Below are positions 12,201 to 24,188 of a stretch of DNA of 64,000 bases, one piece after another. The DNA is from Synanceia verrucosa. Taxonomy: Eukaryota > Chordata > Actinopteri > Perciformes > Synanceiidae. The position numbers were made by a program, and so were the translations under genes. The stretch is from assembly GCA_029721515.1 (NCBI GenBank), contig CM056562.1:17677335-17741334 (forward strand), read 5' to 3'. The stretch's first letter is position 1. The number at the start of each line of letters is the position of its first letter. The notes beneath the pieces were generated by a model. It was not told the origin of the DNA. It saw nothing but the letters and a program-made list of their open reading frames with translations, and made no database searches.

Positions 12201-15200
12201 CAGAGGATTATTAACATATGTCAGTTGGATGAATGCAGGGGTCGATGATCAATTCAACACACCTCTTCTCTATGCCCCAAAAGGAGGCTGAGACTTTCTC
12301 TTTTGTCAGATTCAGTGCCCCGATGCAAACTGTCGATCCTCTCGAGGAAGACACGTAACTTGTCTGTAGGTTTTTCTTCATCCCTCTGTTCTGCATCACT
12401 GAGCTCTTCTTCATCAGAGTCAGTCAGTGCAGTCATATACCTAAAAACAAAAACACAGAGCACAATGATTTGGTAAAAGAAAATGTGCACATTCAGACTG
12501 TCAGCATGTGCAATTAAATAGTAATGAAATATTGCTAACATAGCTTAGAAAGTTAAACTGTAAGTGGTTCCAGACATCATCAGTAATATGTGAAACTTGG
12601 CCTCAGGAAGCATAAATAAACCACCTGAATGTGTCTCTGAATCATAAGACCATGGCCCCCATCCCGGTAGTGCAATCTAAAACCATCCTCAACTTGTGAG
12701 GTAACACCTCAGCTGAGGCTGATTTTTTTTTCCCAGGTCAATCAAACAAGCAGTTTCACAAGTAGTTTTCTGCCAAGGACTGATTAAAAAGGATCGTTCT
12801 TCGCTGCCTTTTTACACATACATGGCACCTGGTTAGTTTACATAAGTGGATCACTTAATTGTTTATGAATACTAGCTGTAAAGAAACTCTTGACGTCTTA
12901 ACGTGGATACCTAAAGGCGTTTCTATATACACAGGGAGACTTGTTTGTCAGGGTCAGGCACGCAACACTTACATTAGATGTTTTATGGTGCTCTTTCAAC
13001 TACTGTTAAGTATGTACAAACACCCTAAGCTAACACTTAAAAAGCAGCAGTAAAAAATAGCTATATTAATGGTACAGGTAAAAATGAAAGACACAGACAT
13101 AGGTGAATATATGAAAAGCCTCTATTAAGTGTTGGCAGTGGCTGCATGTGCGTCATTGGTGGTTAAGGGAGTATTTCAGGCTGCGAGCCATGGTTCTGGC
13201 GGGATGTGTCAGAGCGGGCCACAGAAAGAAACACCGTGGTCCCAACAGGTGCCTCGTGCCGGAGGCTGCTTCCTAACTCCACCCCACAGCACACACCTTC
13301 AACCCTGAGTGCTGTGATTACAGGAGTAACATGAGGGCATTTGAGCTGAAGAGCTTTTCTCCAGTCAAGAAAGGAACTGCAAAGAATAACACACCACGGC
13401 TGACAAAGTCAACAACACAAAGCTGCAATGGTCCGCCGAGATGAAGGAATTCAGACCCATTTCACCACGAAAATACAGGGCTGTACTGTTTCAATTACAA
13501 TATCTGTTTTAAAACTGATATATTTTAATATTAACAATGGCCCCTCTGCCCCGAGTGGCAAAAACATTAGGGTTTAAAGTAAGCTGATTTAATATCTTTG
13601 TTGAACAGCGGCAATCAAGAGCCAGCATGACTAAACTAAGCAAGGGTGTGTTTTATTGCTTTTGACTTTTCATTTGTAAAAACAGACTGCATTATCTTCG
13701 TAATCTAAGGTACCTTTAATTAAACAAAATGAAACTAGAATTACTGCCTCACAGTTGATCGGCTCTGCCAACCAATCAAGTTGCAGTTTACATTTATGCG
13801 TGTTCAAACTGTAAACACTTCATCATTTTACCCTTTTAGATATTTCTGTGAAATGGTCACAATTTGCATATAAATTCTTGAGCTATGGTCCAAAATGGGT
13901 TTTGTGATGTACTGATGGGCAGACAACCGGAAAACATAACGGCTCCAGCCACTACTGTTGGCGGCTGAGGCGCATGAAAACAGGACATTTTTAATATAAA
14001 TGAATGCAAGTTTGATGGAGGCAGTAGACCAGTGATATAAAGTGGGAACTCTTTGACCCATGATTGCTCACATCCAGTAGTTTAGCAGCAAATGGAATAT
14101 CACTGTTACCATAAAAGAAATTAGACTTTATAGTATCTTTACTTTAATCTCTATCTGTGTTTATACTGTCATTTTGAAATAGTGTGCCAAAGCTGTTCCA
14201 CAATCCTCCTCTCTGCACTAACCCCTGAGTAAACCTGAAAACCTGCAGGCAAGGCTCAAACCGTTTATTGGCCAACACACCCCAGCTTAAAAAACTCTTA
14301 ATGTGTGTGCTTTTGTGTTTACACCGACTGTTGTGGTCTTCTTTTGTGTCTGCCCGCAACATAGGCCTATTATAGAGCAGTGCCTTGCAACAGACATTAT
14401 TGGACTTGTGTCATTCATTCATTCATTCATTCATTCCCTAACTCATTCATCCTTTTGTCATTTCATTCATTCAGCAGTCAGTTTTCTCTTGCTCCCTGCA
14501 GTTATTTACTCAGTGGAGCTGGAGAGGCAGGCAGCAGTGTACTGAATGATTAGCACATTCCTGTCACGCCATTCCCTGGCTCATGAATCACCTGAGTTGA
14601 AAGAAGAAGAAGCTAAGGATCTATTTGTATTACTGTGTATGTTGATGTAATGTATAATGCAGTAACCATGTCACCAGCAGTGCTCTGAAAAAACACTATA
14701 TTGTCATCTAAATATTGCTAAATATTGCATTGCAGTCATAGAGCTCCTTTAACATAGAGGTATTTCAATCCTGACGACAAAGGCAAGATAAAGAAACCCC
14801 TGAATCACAATCATTCAACCAAATCAGTGCCAGAATCAGTAAATGCATTGATTTTTATCAGAATAATACATCCACCCATGCTATGACCAACCTTACATCT
14901 CACAACAACAACACCTCATCTGGTGCGTTAACCAGAGGAGATCACCCATTCAGTATACAGACCCCAAGGGGAAAAGCAAGGATCTCTCAATAGGGCTTAG
15001 TGGAAGTAGTCTCCATGGTTACACAGTTTAAAACAAACCCGAGTTACCATCCCAACATCAGCGGGCCTTGGAACATGCGGACCAGCTTATTCAGTCTGTG
15101 TAGCTGTGGTGACAGGACCAATGAAAGCCTGCTCTGTAACAGCGACTGACTGGAGAAAGTCCACTTATTTATTCTCCAACTCTTTAGATGTTAACTCCTA

Positions 15201-18200
15201 ATTTCCCACTGATCGGCTGCAAACAACTACAGTTTGTCCTCCTCTTTTGCAGTACGTATACATGAAAAAAAGAAGTGTCATTCATTTGTCACAGACACAA
15301 GTTTCGATAATGAATGCTGTGATTCATGCTGCATGTTCATGCCATCACACTAGATTCAATTTTACTTGGGGACCATAAATAGCACTACTGTCTGGATGTC
15401 GTAACACTTTGTTCTTAAAATAGAAAGAGGAAGAAAGAAATGTTTTTGTTTGTGAATGCAAAGGTATCCAACTGACATTTGGCAGGGAAGAAATACTCTT
15501 GCAGTGAATGAAACAAAAAAGTATGAGAAAGAAAATCGGTTATGGCTGATGAGAATGACACAAAAGTTTACTCCCTGAATAACAAATATGCAAAGAAATC
15601 CAGGGATATTCAGTCATTCAAATTTTTTGTGAAGCTGGTGAAAACAATCCTATGAAAGTGAATGTGGATTGGAAAACTCATAACTGAGGTTCATCAATGA
15701 CTGTCAAAAAAAGAGCCATTGTCGCCGCTTTGATGTGTCACCAAAAAAAGGAAAAAATACAATTTATGGGACAAGGCATTAGCAATTTACCAAACCCAAA
15801 AATTAAGGTGAAGGAGCTTTTTATACTTGTAGGTTCTCAGAAAAGTCAGTGTTGGCCTCTAACGCATACATGAATGGGAGATGTGGGGGGTCAGAGTCAA
15901 ACACGACAGATGTAGGTCAGAGATCATCCAGGGTGACTGGGATACATAAAACAGCTGAACGTGTCTGCTCCGTTTACATGGTTTGCATTGTGTGCAATTC
16001 AATAAATGTGTTTGTTTTCCTAAAAGCCTTTTATTGAAGCATGAATCTGAAGATACAGACGTGAATATCTCCGGGTACGGACATCTGTGGAACAACACGT
16101 ACCATGACGTCACAGGGAAGTTAGGCTAAATCTTTTAATCACAAAGCAGACAATGAGCTGTCTTTTCTCTTTCTAAACATTTCTGTGTGTGTTGATCAGG
16201 CTTGCCTTTCTCCAAACACAACTCCTGCTTAAATCTGCTTAAATCAACAGCCATCCAATGTCACAAATGCTATTTTTTTTGTTGGAAAAGGAAAAAAGAA
16301 AGGTAATGTCCTTGAGCTACAGCAGTGTGATGTGAATAAACCCAGTGGGAACTGTTCAAGGAATTACAAGTTCCTACAAGAGACCTTTAAATGAGGCCTC
16401 TGACAGCTTGGCACACAGACAGGCTGATTGATGGGCCTCCTTACCTGCAGAGAGGCAGCTCTGAGGAAGCCCTTGTGACACATGAGGAGTGAACAGAATA
16501 AACAGCTGGAACTTTTAGTGGCTGGGTCTACGTGTTCCCCATGTTGATCGACACTAGTCTGCTCTATAATTTTGAAATTATGTCACATTAATTGATCTCA
16601 AAAGTAACATACATCAGTACACAGACTACTGTCTATCAGTGGGCAATGCAGGTCATACTTGAAATATCTCTGCAAACAAACAGGACAACGTTGATTTATA
16701 AAGTAATTATTTCTATATATATTTTAAAATGAATCAACTTCAATTATTCCACCTAGAAGAAAAACATTTGACACAAATGTTGAATGTCAGCTCCAGGAGG
16801 GTATAAACACAAGCCTTTGCCTATGCTTGACATTCATCTATCAAGGTCTGCAGCAGAGGCTGCTGTAGGATTTGTCGAAGGCCCTCTTCATACTTGCACA
16901 ATGCCCCCTGTTGGAAATCAGTTGCCCTACTAAAGCAGTTGTTTACAGTTGAGTAAGTTTAGTAAACTATACAATTGAGGTTGGTGATTAGAACTGACAG
17001 TATGCAGTTTAAATTCTTGAGGAAGCAAAATGTTGAACTGAGATGTTTGCACACTTGCACCAGGCAATGAATGCATTAACCTTTCTAATCTTAAATGTAA
17101 TCTCAAGCAATGTAACTGCTCTTACATAACATGGGGATATTGTGCTCCAAATACTTTCAAGCCTGCCGAACAGACCCAAAGAGCCCTTTAAAAGGACGTG
17201 AGGGTCAGGGGTGTAACCGGCTCCTCTAGGGGGAACACTACATATTCCCTGAAGGGTTGGAATTTCTTCACTGCACCATTCCCAGTCACACTCTGCTCCA
17301 ACAATAACAGAGCGGCAGGAAAGGCTCTTTAATTATGGGAGGTGAGTGTGTGATTTCTTTTAAAGCATAATATCCTTGGCTGTAATTAAAAGCATCTGAT
17401 GCAGCCGACGACTATCACTATCACTCAAAACCTGTGATCCACACCTGCTAGAGGGCAGTCGTATACCTCCATCTGCTCCTCTAGCCAATGAGGAGGGTGA
17501 TGGTAATGTAAGTAGAGGTGGGCTGAGTTGAAATTATCCATCAAGAAAGAAAACTCATATGATATGGTTTAATTACCTGTCTATGCACTGTACTTCCAAA
17601 GCCCACAAATGCACATGATATCTGTACTTTTTTAAATAACATCTTAAACATTATAGAACAAATGATGTTAGCATATTTCCTGGTAAAAAACAAAACCAAA
17701 AAAAACAAAGCACAGTAGAAAACCCAAACTTTGCACGGCACATGATTCTTAGAGGACAAACACTCATTAATTATCCAGGTTTTGCTAGATGTTCAATTGG
17801 CCTATGTTATGCTGTTGTAGTTGTAAAAATGTGCTCCAAGGCAATTGATTAATCATTGTGAGGAAAGTAACAGAGATGGGGAGGAGCCCTACAGCGCTGA
17901 TCTGAGGCTCGCTGAGCACACAAAAAACTGTGGTTAAGATGTCTAAGTAGCACACTTAGTGTTACAGTTTATTCAGGGCTTCGCTCTACATCCTATGCAA
18001 ACAAAGTAAAGGTCAATCCAAGTTCTCCAGTGACAGATAAAATCATCCAGGTCCCTGTGCTACAACATCAAACTTAACATTCTCTGACTTGATACGATTC
18101 CTGAAACAACTGCTTCAAATCTATTCAGTCATGTCCAATAAAAACTTAAGTCTGAAAACATTAAAGCCTTGATATAATCATCATCATTTAACTGTTGATA

Positions 18201-21120
18201 TTTGTTTTTATGAGATTTAAAAATGATAGTCTATTCAAAAAAACATCTGTTGTTTATGTTATCCAAGGTTGGCATAAGTTCAAGGCATTTGGCAGTGGAT
18301 GGAGGTGGATGACTGGGCATGTGGTGCTTGATTAGTCTGCTGTTCTCTGCAGCACCTGAGGCAAATGTACATACTTTCAGAACTATAATTTAGCCCATAA
18401 AATAAGCAGAGTTAACCTGATAACCTAGGAGGACCATGTGATGTCTGATTCACACACTGACACATTTGCCAACCCTCCCACATTTTTCCAGTAGATTCCC
18501 GCTTTTCATTACCCTCTCCAGGTTTTCCCGTTTCGTACTCACAATCTGTTTCTACCGCCATACAGTGTGTATAAGCCTCATGGCTCTAAAAGTCTACTGT
18601 TTCCTGGCATGCACCATCACACTGACAGTCTGGATTGCACTCAGCGCTGGGTTCAGTGCACATGACAGTGCTAGATGCAGTGAAAATGTGGCGTAATGCA
18701 AGTCATTGGAAATAAGAGTGCGGTGGTGTTGTTGTTACGTTGTGTCAGAAAAGGCCTTCGGTGAGCAAGAGACAGAGAGAGCTAAGACTAGGGCTAGGTA
18801 CCAAACTTCAATACTTTTGTAGCACCCGCTGAAAAGTTCCGGTCTTATTGGGTAAAAATCAATCATCTTTCGGTGCCAACGCTCTCAGATGGCACTAGAG
18901 ACAGGGGGTCATGCCCCCTTCAGATTCATAGTGACACAGATCCATCCCCCTACTTTCCCAGCATAAGACCACAAACACTGCTGGTAAAACAGAGGAGTAA
19001 TGTTATTGTAACAGCATTGGGAGCCTGGTGTTTGGGTACTGACTCATGGCCCATTCAAGTTGCAGACAAATGCTGGAATTTCCAAGCTCCAGAATTTAAA
19101 TCAGAACACCACGTGAAGTTGGATCTCCAACTCGGAAAGTCGGATTAATCTCACCATCTGCTACTTATATAAACAGTAGCTACGTGTTTTGTTGTACGTC
19201 TGTAAGGCTGGGAAGCACTGAGAGCACTAAACTTTGGGGTTACGCTGACCAAGTTCCTAGTTCCAACTTCCAATGAACACAATAGTGAAACAAAGGTACT
19301 GAAATTGGCATCATATCAAAAAATTCTAAACGATACCCAGCCCAAGATAAGAGAAAGAAATACTCAAGCAGAAAATTATAAAATTGTGAGAATTTGCCAG
19401 TTTGCCACCTGATGGGATATTTATCTGTTGCTTATCTATGTTGCATTAATCTAGCGGCACTATCTACATCAAGAAATGAGGGCCTGATGACATTATATGG
19501 CTGTTTTTGCAGAAAAAAGTTTCTGATTCTAATAAACTCATAGAAACATATATAGTTTTTGTGATCAAAGGAATGTAACAAAGACACATACTACAGTCGG
19601 ATATTTACAGCTTTTCTAAAACCCTTTTTACCAACAGCTGCTTATGTGTTATACTGTGCCAACTCATGAGCAGCAGCCACCTAATGTAAAGACTGCTGGA
19701 CTATGACAATGATTTTTCAATTATTATAAGCACCGTTTCTGCAAAATGACCTGAAAAGTTGTCTTCATTCAATATCAGCATCTATATACAATTTAATATA
19801 ATATGTAATAAGACTATTTTCGATATAAGTAAACAGCAGAAACATTAAGCATTAGAAAGTGCATGTCATAAGTCATCACACTTTGATCAACCCTAAATCA
19901 CTCATATATTTCCCCCTGATACTGTATAAGGTACTTTGGGTGAACGATATTATAAGGTGGCAGGTGTTTCTTCTGTAGCAGGTCGCTGATTGCGGTCTCC
20001 CGCAGCCTGTGAGTAATGTTGGGGCTTCTGGGAGATGTAGTTGGAGCACAGAGAGACAGTATATGCCACAGAGATAAAAGCAGGAAGTGGAGACGATCGT
20101 GATTAGAGAGCAAAACAAACGGATTCTGGACAAAATGTGTTTTTTGGTGAAAGTGGCCTCTACTCTACCTCTGATAAAACAAGAATGGAACAAGGTAAAA
20201 ACAAACATTTTTATGATGAAATAGAGAATCTCTTCTTTCATTTGAGCTATTAAGTGTTTTCAAAGACATGGTACAAAATATTCTGTGGATCTTAAAAAAA
20301 TGACTGAAAATGCTGGCAAAAGGCACTTTTTGTTTTATAAAACAGTTGGCTCTCATTGAATTAGTGTCAGTGTACAAATAAAGAGACAGTGTGATGACAA
20401 TACCATATTTGAGCACAGAATATTCCAGCAAATTAATGACTGTCATGGGAGCAACAATCAAAAGTACTGTCTTTGATTAGTATTTGGTTTACAAGTTAGC
20501 CAGGGATAGTGTGTGTCTGTGTGTGTGTTCAATTTAACAACGTAACATTTTGTTTCATAATGTGTGTAAATCCTGTAAACATGAAATAAATACTTCTAAT
20601 TTAATATTTGTTTGGCTCATTGTGAGGGGGTCCCAGTATGGCTTCTGTGACTTTAAAGTACTCACCCTCCTTCACTCTCCGCTTCTTCTGAGCTTCGACC
20701 CCCAGCTCTAGCCCCAGTGATGTTGCCTGCAGCCCTTTTTCTTCGTGTTGGTGTGGTCCTGTGGAGAGGGCTAACTCTGCGGGCCTCATCTCGTCCCCTC
20801 AGCTCCTCCCGGACTCGGTCCTGCAGTGTCGGCAGAGCGTTCTTCAACGACTTCATCTCCTCCTTTAGTTCGGACACACACTGTATCAGGGCTTCAAGGC
20901 GCTCCAGCACCTCAGACTGATCCCTGGAAAGGCCCAGACCATCCACCATCATGATACCAGTCCCTTGTTCATTAGAGCGGTTGACGTAGTACCCTGACCA
21001 GGAGCCTCTTCTCCTCGACCTTAAACCCCGGTAACACACCACAGCCAAACTGATACCAGCCACGCCAGCCACGCCAGCCAGCGCACCCAGAACCAGCACC
21101 TTTCTGTCTGCCTGGGCCAT
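9144..21120 (-). CDS. rmdn2: rmdn2, regulator of microtubule dynamics 2 (5' part, four coding exons)
   Basis: Spliced reading frame: complement of 21120-20666, 12440-12263, 12153-12051 and 9204-9144. All introns are GT-AG and phases match (2, 0, 1, 2), giving 265 codons plus two bases of a Trp codon. The product starts MAQADRKV, has a hydrophobic N-terminal segment (about residues 8-30), a predicted coiled coil (about 66-108), a basic stretch (about 121-139), the family signature SSEEAESEGGY, an acidic run (159-172), and the start of the helical repeat region (SAFLWRLIRAY, AESHQW). RMDN family proteins are about 400-470 residues, so roughly one third is missing beyond the left edge. RMDN2 and RMDN3 are similar here. 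I chose RMDN2 because of overall resemblance and because cdc42ep3 lies head to head with it. Known family role: membrane-anchored or microtubule-associated proteins with TPR-like C-termini; any specific function in this species is inference. Confidence 0.9.
10059..10109. repeat. perfect 13-bp inverted repeat (hairpin)
   Basis: AGGCTGCGGCACA (10059-10071) and its exact reverse complement (10097-10109) with a 25-base loop. A second imperfect hairpin (TTCTAGTAAC near 10120 against GTTACTAGAA near 10183) follows directly. Both look like parts of an old inverted-repeat transposon. Confidence 0.75.
10222..11064. repeat. three-copy repeat family, member B, interrupted
   Basis: Matches member C (18791-19343) in two blocks: about 10222-10465, and about 10650-10770 followed by an end segment to 11064 (GATACCCAGCCC). 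Between the blocks lies a foldback MITE absent from C. The far end also contains extra AT-rich sequence (10840-10990). Confidence 0.7.
10471..10642. mobile_element. foldback MITE nested in repeat B
   Basis: 172 bp. Terminal arms GAATAGGCTTTATGC and GCATAAAGCCTATTC are exact reverse complements. Inner arms (TCCAGGTGTGTCTGA against TCAGGCACACCTGGA) also pair. The homologous place in member C (near 19155) lacks it, showing it inserted after the family spread. Confidence 0.85.
12051..12153 (-). CDS. rmdn2: rmdn2 third coding exon
   Basis: 103 bp, acceptor ctgtag|TTT, donor GATG|GTAGGT. It encodes residues 212-245 plus one base of residue 246 (FGKNSAFLWRLIRAYCDVHD and then STLEEKKTHAED). The pattern F.WR..RAY.D plus EKK.YA is diagnostic of RMDN proteins. 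Only 109 bp separate it from exon 2. Confidence 0.93.
12263..12440 (-). CDS. rmdn2: rmdn2 second coding exon (acidic linker)
   Basis: 178 bp with acceptor tttttag|G and donor GAG|GTGTGT. It completes the split Gly codon and continues YMTALTDSDEEELSDAEQ, then a helical segment (KLRVFLERIDSLHRG) and the LLLGHREE stretch, residues 152-211. In the family this is the linker leading into the conserved helical core. The donor is weaker than the others in this gene. The reading frame runs on into the intron for only two codons before a stop, which supports splicing here. Confidence 0.92.
14411..14436. repeat. (TTCA)n microsatellite
   Basis: About six tandem TCAT/TTCA units, with further scattered TTCATTCA copies to 14473. 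Confidence 0.9.
16902..16914 (-). promoter_or_regulatory. CTCF-like motif
   Basis: The minus strand reads CCAACAGGGGGCA, close to the CTCF core CCASNAGRGGGCRS. Consensus matching only; chance hits are expected at about one or two per window of this size. Confidence 0.35.
17445..17458 (+). promoter_or_regulatory. CTCF-like motif
   Basis: The plus strand reads CTGCTAGAGGGCAG, matching the second half of the CTCF core well and the first three bases poorly. It points away from the minus-strand motif 530 bp to its left, a divergent pair. Confidence 0.35.
18791..19343. mobile_element. three-copy repeat family, member C, with terminal inverted repeats
   Basis: Starts GGGCTAGGTACC and ends GATACCCAGCCC, 10 of 12 terminal bases inverted. 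It is the most complete of the three related copies and contains no inserted MITE. A non-autonomous DNA transposon is likely. The open frame across 18873-19148 is element sequence, not a host gene. Confidence 0.7.
19973..20350. repeat. dispersed repeat, copy 2
   Basis: Second member of the family at 1263-1650, direct orientation. It runs from GTAGCAGGTCGCTGAT to TTTTATAAAACAGTTGGC. Homology fades on both sides. The minus-strand open frames here are transposon-like and not part of rmdn2. Confidence 0.75.
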
Positions 21121-21121
21121 C
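20666..21121 (-). CDS. rmdn2: rmdn2 first coding exon (start codon, membrane anchor, coiled coil)
   Basis: The start ATG is at 21120-21118. The frame stays open upstream through non-ATG codons, but a splice acceptor (tcctgcag) ends at 21122, one base before the ATG, so MAQADRKV is the start and the upstream codons are intron. The exon encodes residues 1-151 plus two bases of residue 152. Residues 8-30 are a Gly/Ala/Val/Leu-rich hydrophobic helix followed by RGLRSRRRG, a positive-inside anchor pattern. Residues 66-108 are Glu/Leu/Lys-rich with heptad-like spacing (VLERLEALIQ, LKEEMKSLKNALP). The exon ends in SSEEAESEGG, a signature shared with mammalian RMDN2 and RMDN3. The donor is GG|GTGAGT. 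This is among the most GC-rich stretches of the left half. Confidence 0.93.
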
Positions 21122-22087
21122 CTGCAGGACAGAAATATGATTTCATAAACATTTAAGACAGATAGATATGTGAACAAACTTCACTGTTTGTTAGCTCAGT
21201 GTGAAGCACAAGGACACAACAACATGTCATGTTATTTCTCGAAAAAGAAAACACTGTCTTCTCTACAGCATCTATACGTAAACAATCCCGTTGCACAAAA
21301 CTAGGATAAGGGATTAAGCCGGGCTATCTTGGTTATTCTGGCTCAATTTATCCGTGATCCGGTTGCACAAAAGCAGGATAGATGAGAAAAGGATATGATG
21401 TAGTATAAATTACCATGATGAGATTTATTCCGATGAGCTAGCCTGCTACAGACCAGGCTATGTTCCAGGATCAATTTAATCTCATCCCTTATGTCAGTCA
21501 GCAGTCAGTTATTTCACTGCTCACTACACAATATTATCACATTCAAAGCATGGGCTTTTTAATCCGATCCGCCGAACGTGTCCAAATTATACTGAAACCA
21601 CTGACACGATCCTCAAAACTTTAAGCTCAAGTAAAAGAAATCAACCAGGATGGAAATATTACATAATGCCAAACGCTATGATGAAGGAAGACTAATAAAC
21701 GACAGACAAGAGAGCGACTAGTTGTCTTGGAACAAACAACAACTGACGTTAGTTTAGTAAATTGGATTAACATGCTAATCACACAGCGAGGTCATCAGCC
21801 AAAAGTCAGATAGTAACAGTAGCTCTATAAAGCCTGCACAAATTAAACAATTCAATGTCTGACGGGGTCTCTTAACTACATATTGTCACTGTCAATCATA
21901 TATATATTCAATAGTTGTCAATAACATACGTCTTGCTGCTAGCTAAAGGCAACCATACGTTGTACTAACATTCAAAACAGATACTCGCCAAGGTTAAACG
22001 GTTAGGACGCGTTAAAAGCTTAAAACAGAATCACAGCAACATGTTACATAAACATGTACCTTTTAAATAAAATAATACAGAACTTAC
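21122..22087 (-). other. rmdn2: probable rmdn2 5' UTR intron with old repeat
   Basis: Between the first coding exon and the candidate non-coding exon. At about 21288-21500 it holds a repeat-like unit in which GTTGCACAAAA.(C)AGGATA occurs twice (near 21291 and 21363), about 72 bp apart, each followed by related sequence. The remainder shows nothing recognisable. Confidence 0.5.
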
Positions 22088-22200
22088 TGTACACCTCTGT
22101 TGGCTTACAGTCCTGCTAGCCGTTGTGAATTACACGGAACGTTTTGACGGTTACACCGTGTAACCGCCAAGACATTCCGTGTGGGCTCTGGCGCCACAGT
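22088..22200 (-). promoter_or_regulatory. rmdn2: probable rmdn2 non-coding first exon and promoter region
   Basis: The first coding exon begins with a splice acceptor, so a 5' UTR exon must lie upstream. On the minus strand a strong donor (ACA|GTAAGT) follows position 22088, making an intron of 966 bp to the acceptor at 21122. Sequence to its right (about 22110-22220) is richer in CpG than its surroundings and contains a near-perfect 51-bp palindrome. The transcription start is not determinable by eye; the right limit is approximate. Confidence 0.45.
22132..22182. repeat. 51-bp near-palindrome at the rmdn2 promoter
   Basis: Arms 22132-22156 and 22158-22182, 25 bp each with a one-base spacer, match at 22 of 25 positions. 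The three differences are all transitions. The outer ends read ACACGGAA and the centre reads GTTACAC c GTGTAAC. It may be a regulatory site, a hairpin in the 5' UTR, or the remnant of a small inverted-repeat element. Confidence 0.8.
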
Positions 22201-24188
22201 GAAACGTTCCCGGTTGACGGGAGTCAACCTCACAATGTAAATGATTGCGTCTTCTTTGTAAATTTGGTGCGAATAAATACATAAATATCTAAATATATAA
22301 TATATATAAATATCAGGGCCAAGCACCAACTAAACCTCTATATACAGTAGGCTACTGGCAGCATAATAAGTGGCTATACTGTTTATATGAACTAAACATA
22401 AACCCAGCCTCGTTACCTTGATAAAACTACAAAATCCTCTGCATCAGATCTCAGAAAATAACAGTGGTTGTCAACTGACAGCACACTTTGTTATGAAATG
22501 TATGTAACTGCACCAACAAAATATTTTGTCCTCATTCAAGATTTTTCAGTCTTAATCCACAATATATTAAGCAGTCATAAACATTAGATTTTTGCACACA
22601 ATGTCTGCATTGGTTTTGTATTCAAATTTGTATTCTTTGAGAAGAGCTGTCTTTCATCAACCTTATCATCGCAACACGTGAGTAAATAATCCATGAGCAA
22701 AGTTCAATACAGACCTACAACAGTGTAAGGAGTGGGTTCTGTAAAACCAATTACATGAACAGCTAATAATCGCTTAAAGGGGCGCATAACATTAGACATT
22801 TAATTTTATATCTCAACTGTATGCGCTGCACGTATCTTTCAGTCTTATAATGACTACCAATACATCACTATCCCGTATTTACTCAACTATAAATTCATAT
22901 TGTGCAGATCTGAAGCTTTACTCTGTAAGGAGTTAAAAACAAACACCTACCTATATGATCTCTCACCAGAGGGAACTTGGACTTGGACTGAATGTGCAGC
23001 AGGATTTAAAAAGTAACCAAGCTCAAGTGTCATCACATCAACTCTGAAGCTTTCATCACACGGAGCTGTCCTTTCTGGGTTTTATTCTACTGTTAAAATG
23101 CATTTCCTTTGGTGGAGAGTTTGATGGCTAATTAGTGACTGACTTCAAAATAAAACCTCACTTAAGATGCAACACCAAGACACCAAGACTTTTTGTCCAT
23201 ATTTGTGATTTTTTTTTTTTTTTTTTTTGGCAGTTTTTATTTGTAGTTTGGTGCTCATCTGCACAGAGTGGTGAGTTCATGATTAACAGATTGGGAAACT
23301 TTCCATCTGAGAACAAAAAAAAAAAAGCAATGACCTTGAGGACCTTAAGAGTTCATTCATACATAAATGGGACAATGTTTATTTAACTTTGCAGAGGTCC
23401 GTGCACTCTAGGGGGTTATTTCTTTCAGCCTATAGAGCGATAGAAGGCCATACTTGGTTGGGAACAGAGGTATCAGGGAGTTCCCTTGCATAATATGATG
23501 GAAGGATTGCTACGTGCAGTTTCTCCCCTGCTCTCTGAACACAGTATTGTTCCTTAGCCCACAGCCTGCATTCTGCCTGCACTGGGAACAAAAAGCCCAC
23601 TTGAAACTTGGAGGCATGACGGTGCTAAAAAAAAAAAAAAGAAGCCTGCCCATCGGTTCTGGGTTGGCCCCGCAGACGTAGATATGCTGATAAGGCAGAC
23701 GCATCCAGCCATGGCCTTGTTCCCATCGGGTCAAAGCCAGAAGATAAGCAGATATTGTCAACACTGTCGTTTTATCCACCCACCACACATCTGCCCCAAG
23801 CTCTTTTACCACAGGAGAAGAAATCAAAGCTGCCTCATATTTACCCTTGTGCACACAAATAAGCCCATTCTACTTGTCAAACAATACACGGGAGAAGAAT
23901 CAAGGTGAAATAAGGCATCGCTATCATGACCAGTGGACCACAGAGTGTGAAACCCAATCATTCCCTGTCAGTTTTCTGCTCAAGAGCATGAGACAACTAC
24001 CTTCTTTAACAGTTGCATGCTGTTTTTGTTTACAGATTTACAGTTTAAAGACTGATTTAGCCGTAAAGATGTGGAAAGTATTATGTAACTGAAAGGCACA
24101 ATGAAGACTTGGGAAAGTCGAACTCATAGGTATACACTTATTTGCATCTGCAGCTGCAAATACATATCAAGAGCTGTTATAGCCTAAC

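Larger units (their letters stand above)
12441..20665 (-). other. rmdn2: rmdn2 intron between first and second coding exons
   Basis: An 8.2-kb intron. It holds a short TTCA microsatellite (14411-14436), two CTCF-like motifs (16902-16914 and 17445-17458), a repeat-family member with terminal inverted repeats (18791-19343) and the second copy of a dispersed repeat (19973-20350). A GC-richer patch at about 13140-13290 has a 28-codon ATG frame in good Kozak context (13189), but nothing supports it as a gene. Elsewhere I see nothing. Confidence 0.65.

Noticed and set aside
21121..21177. Extension of the rmdn2 first exon upstream of MAQADRKV
   Set aside because: The extension uses a non-ATG start and crosses a splice acceptor immediately before the ATG; it is intron.
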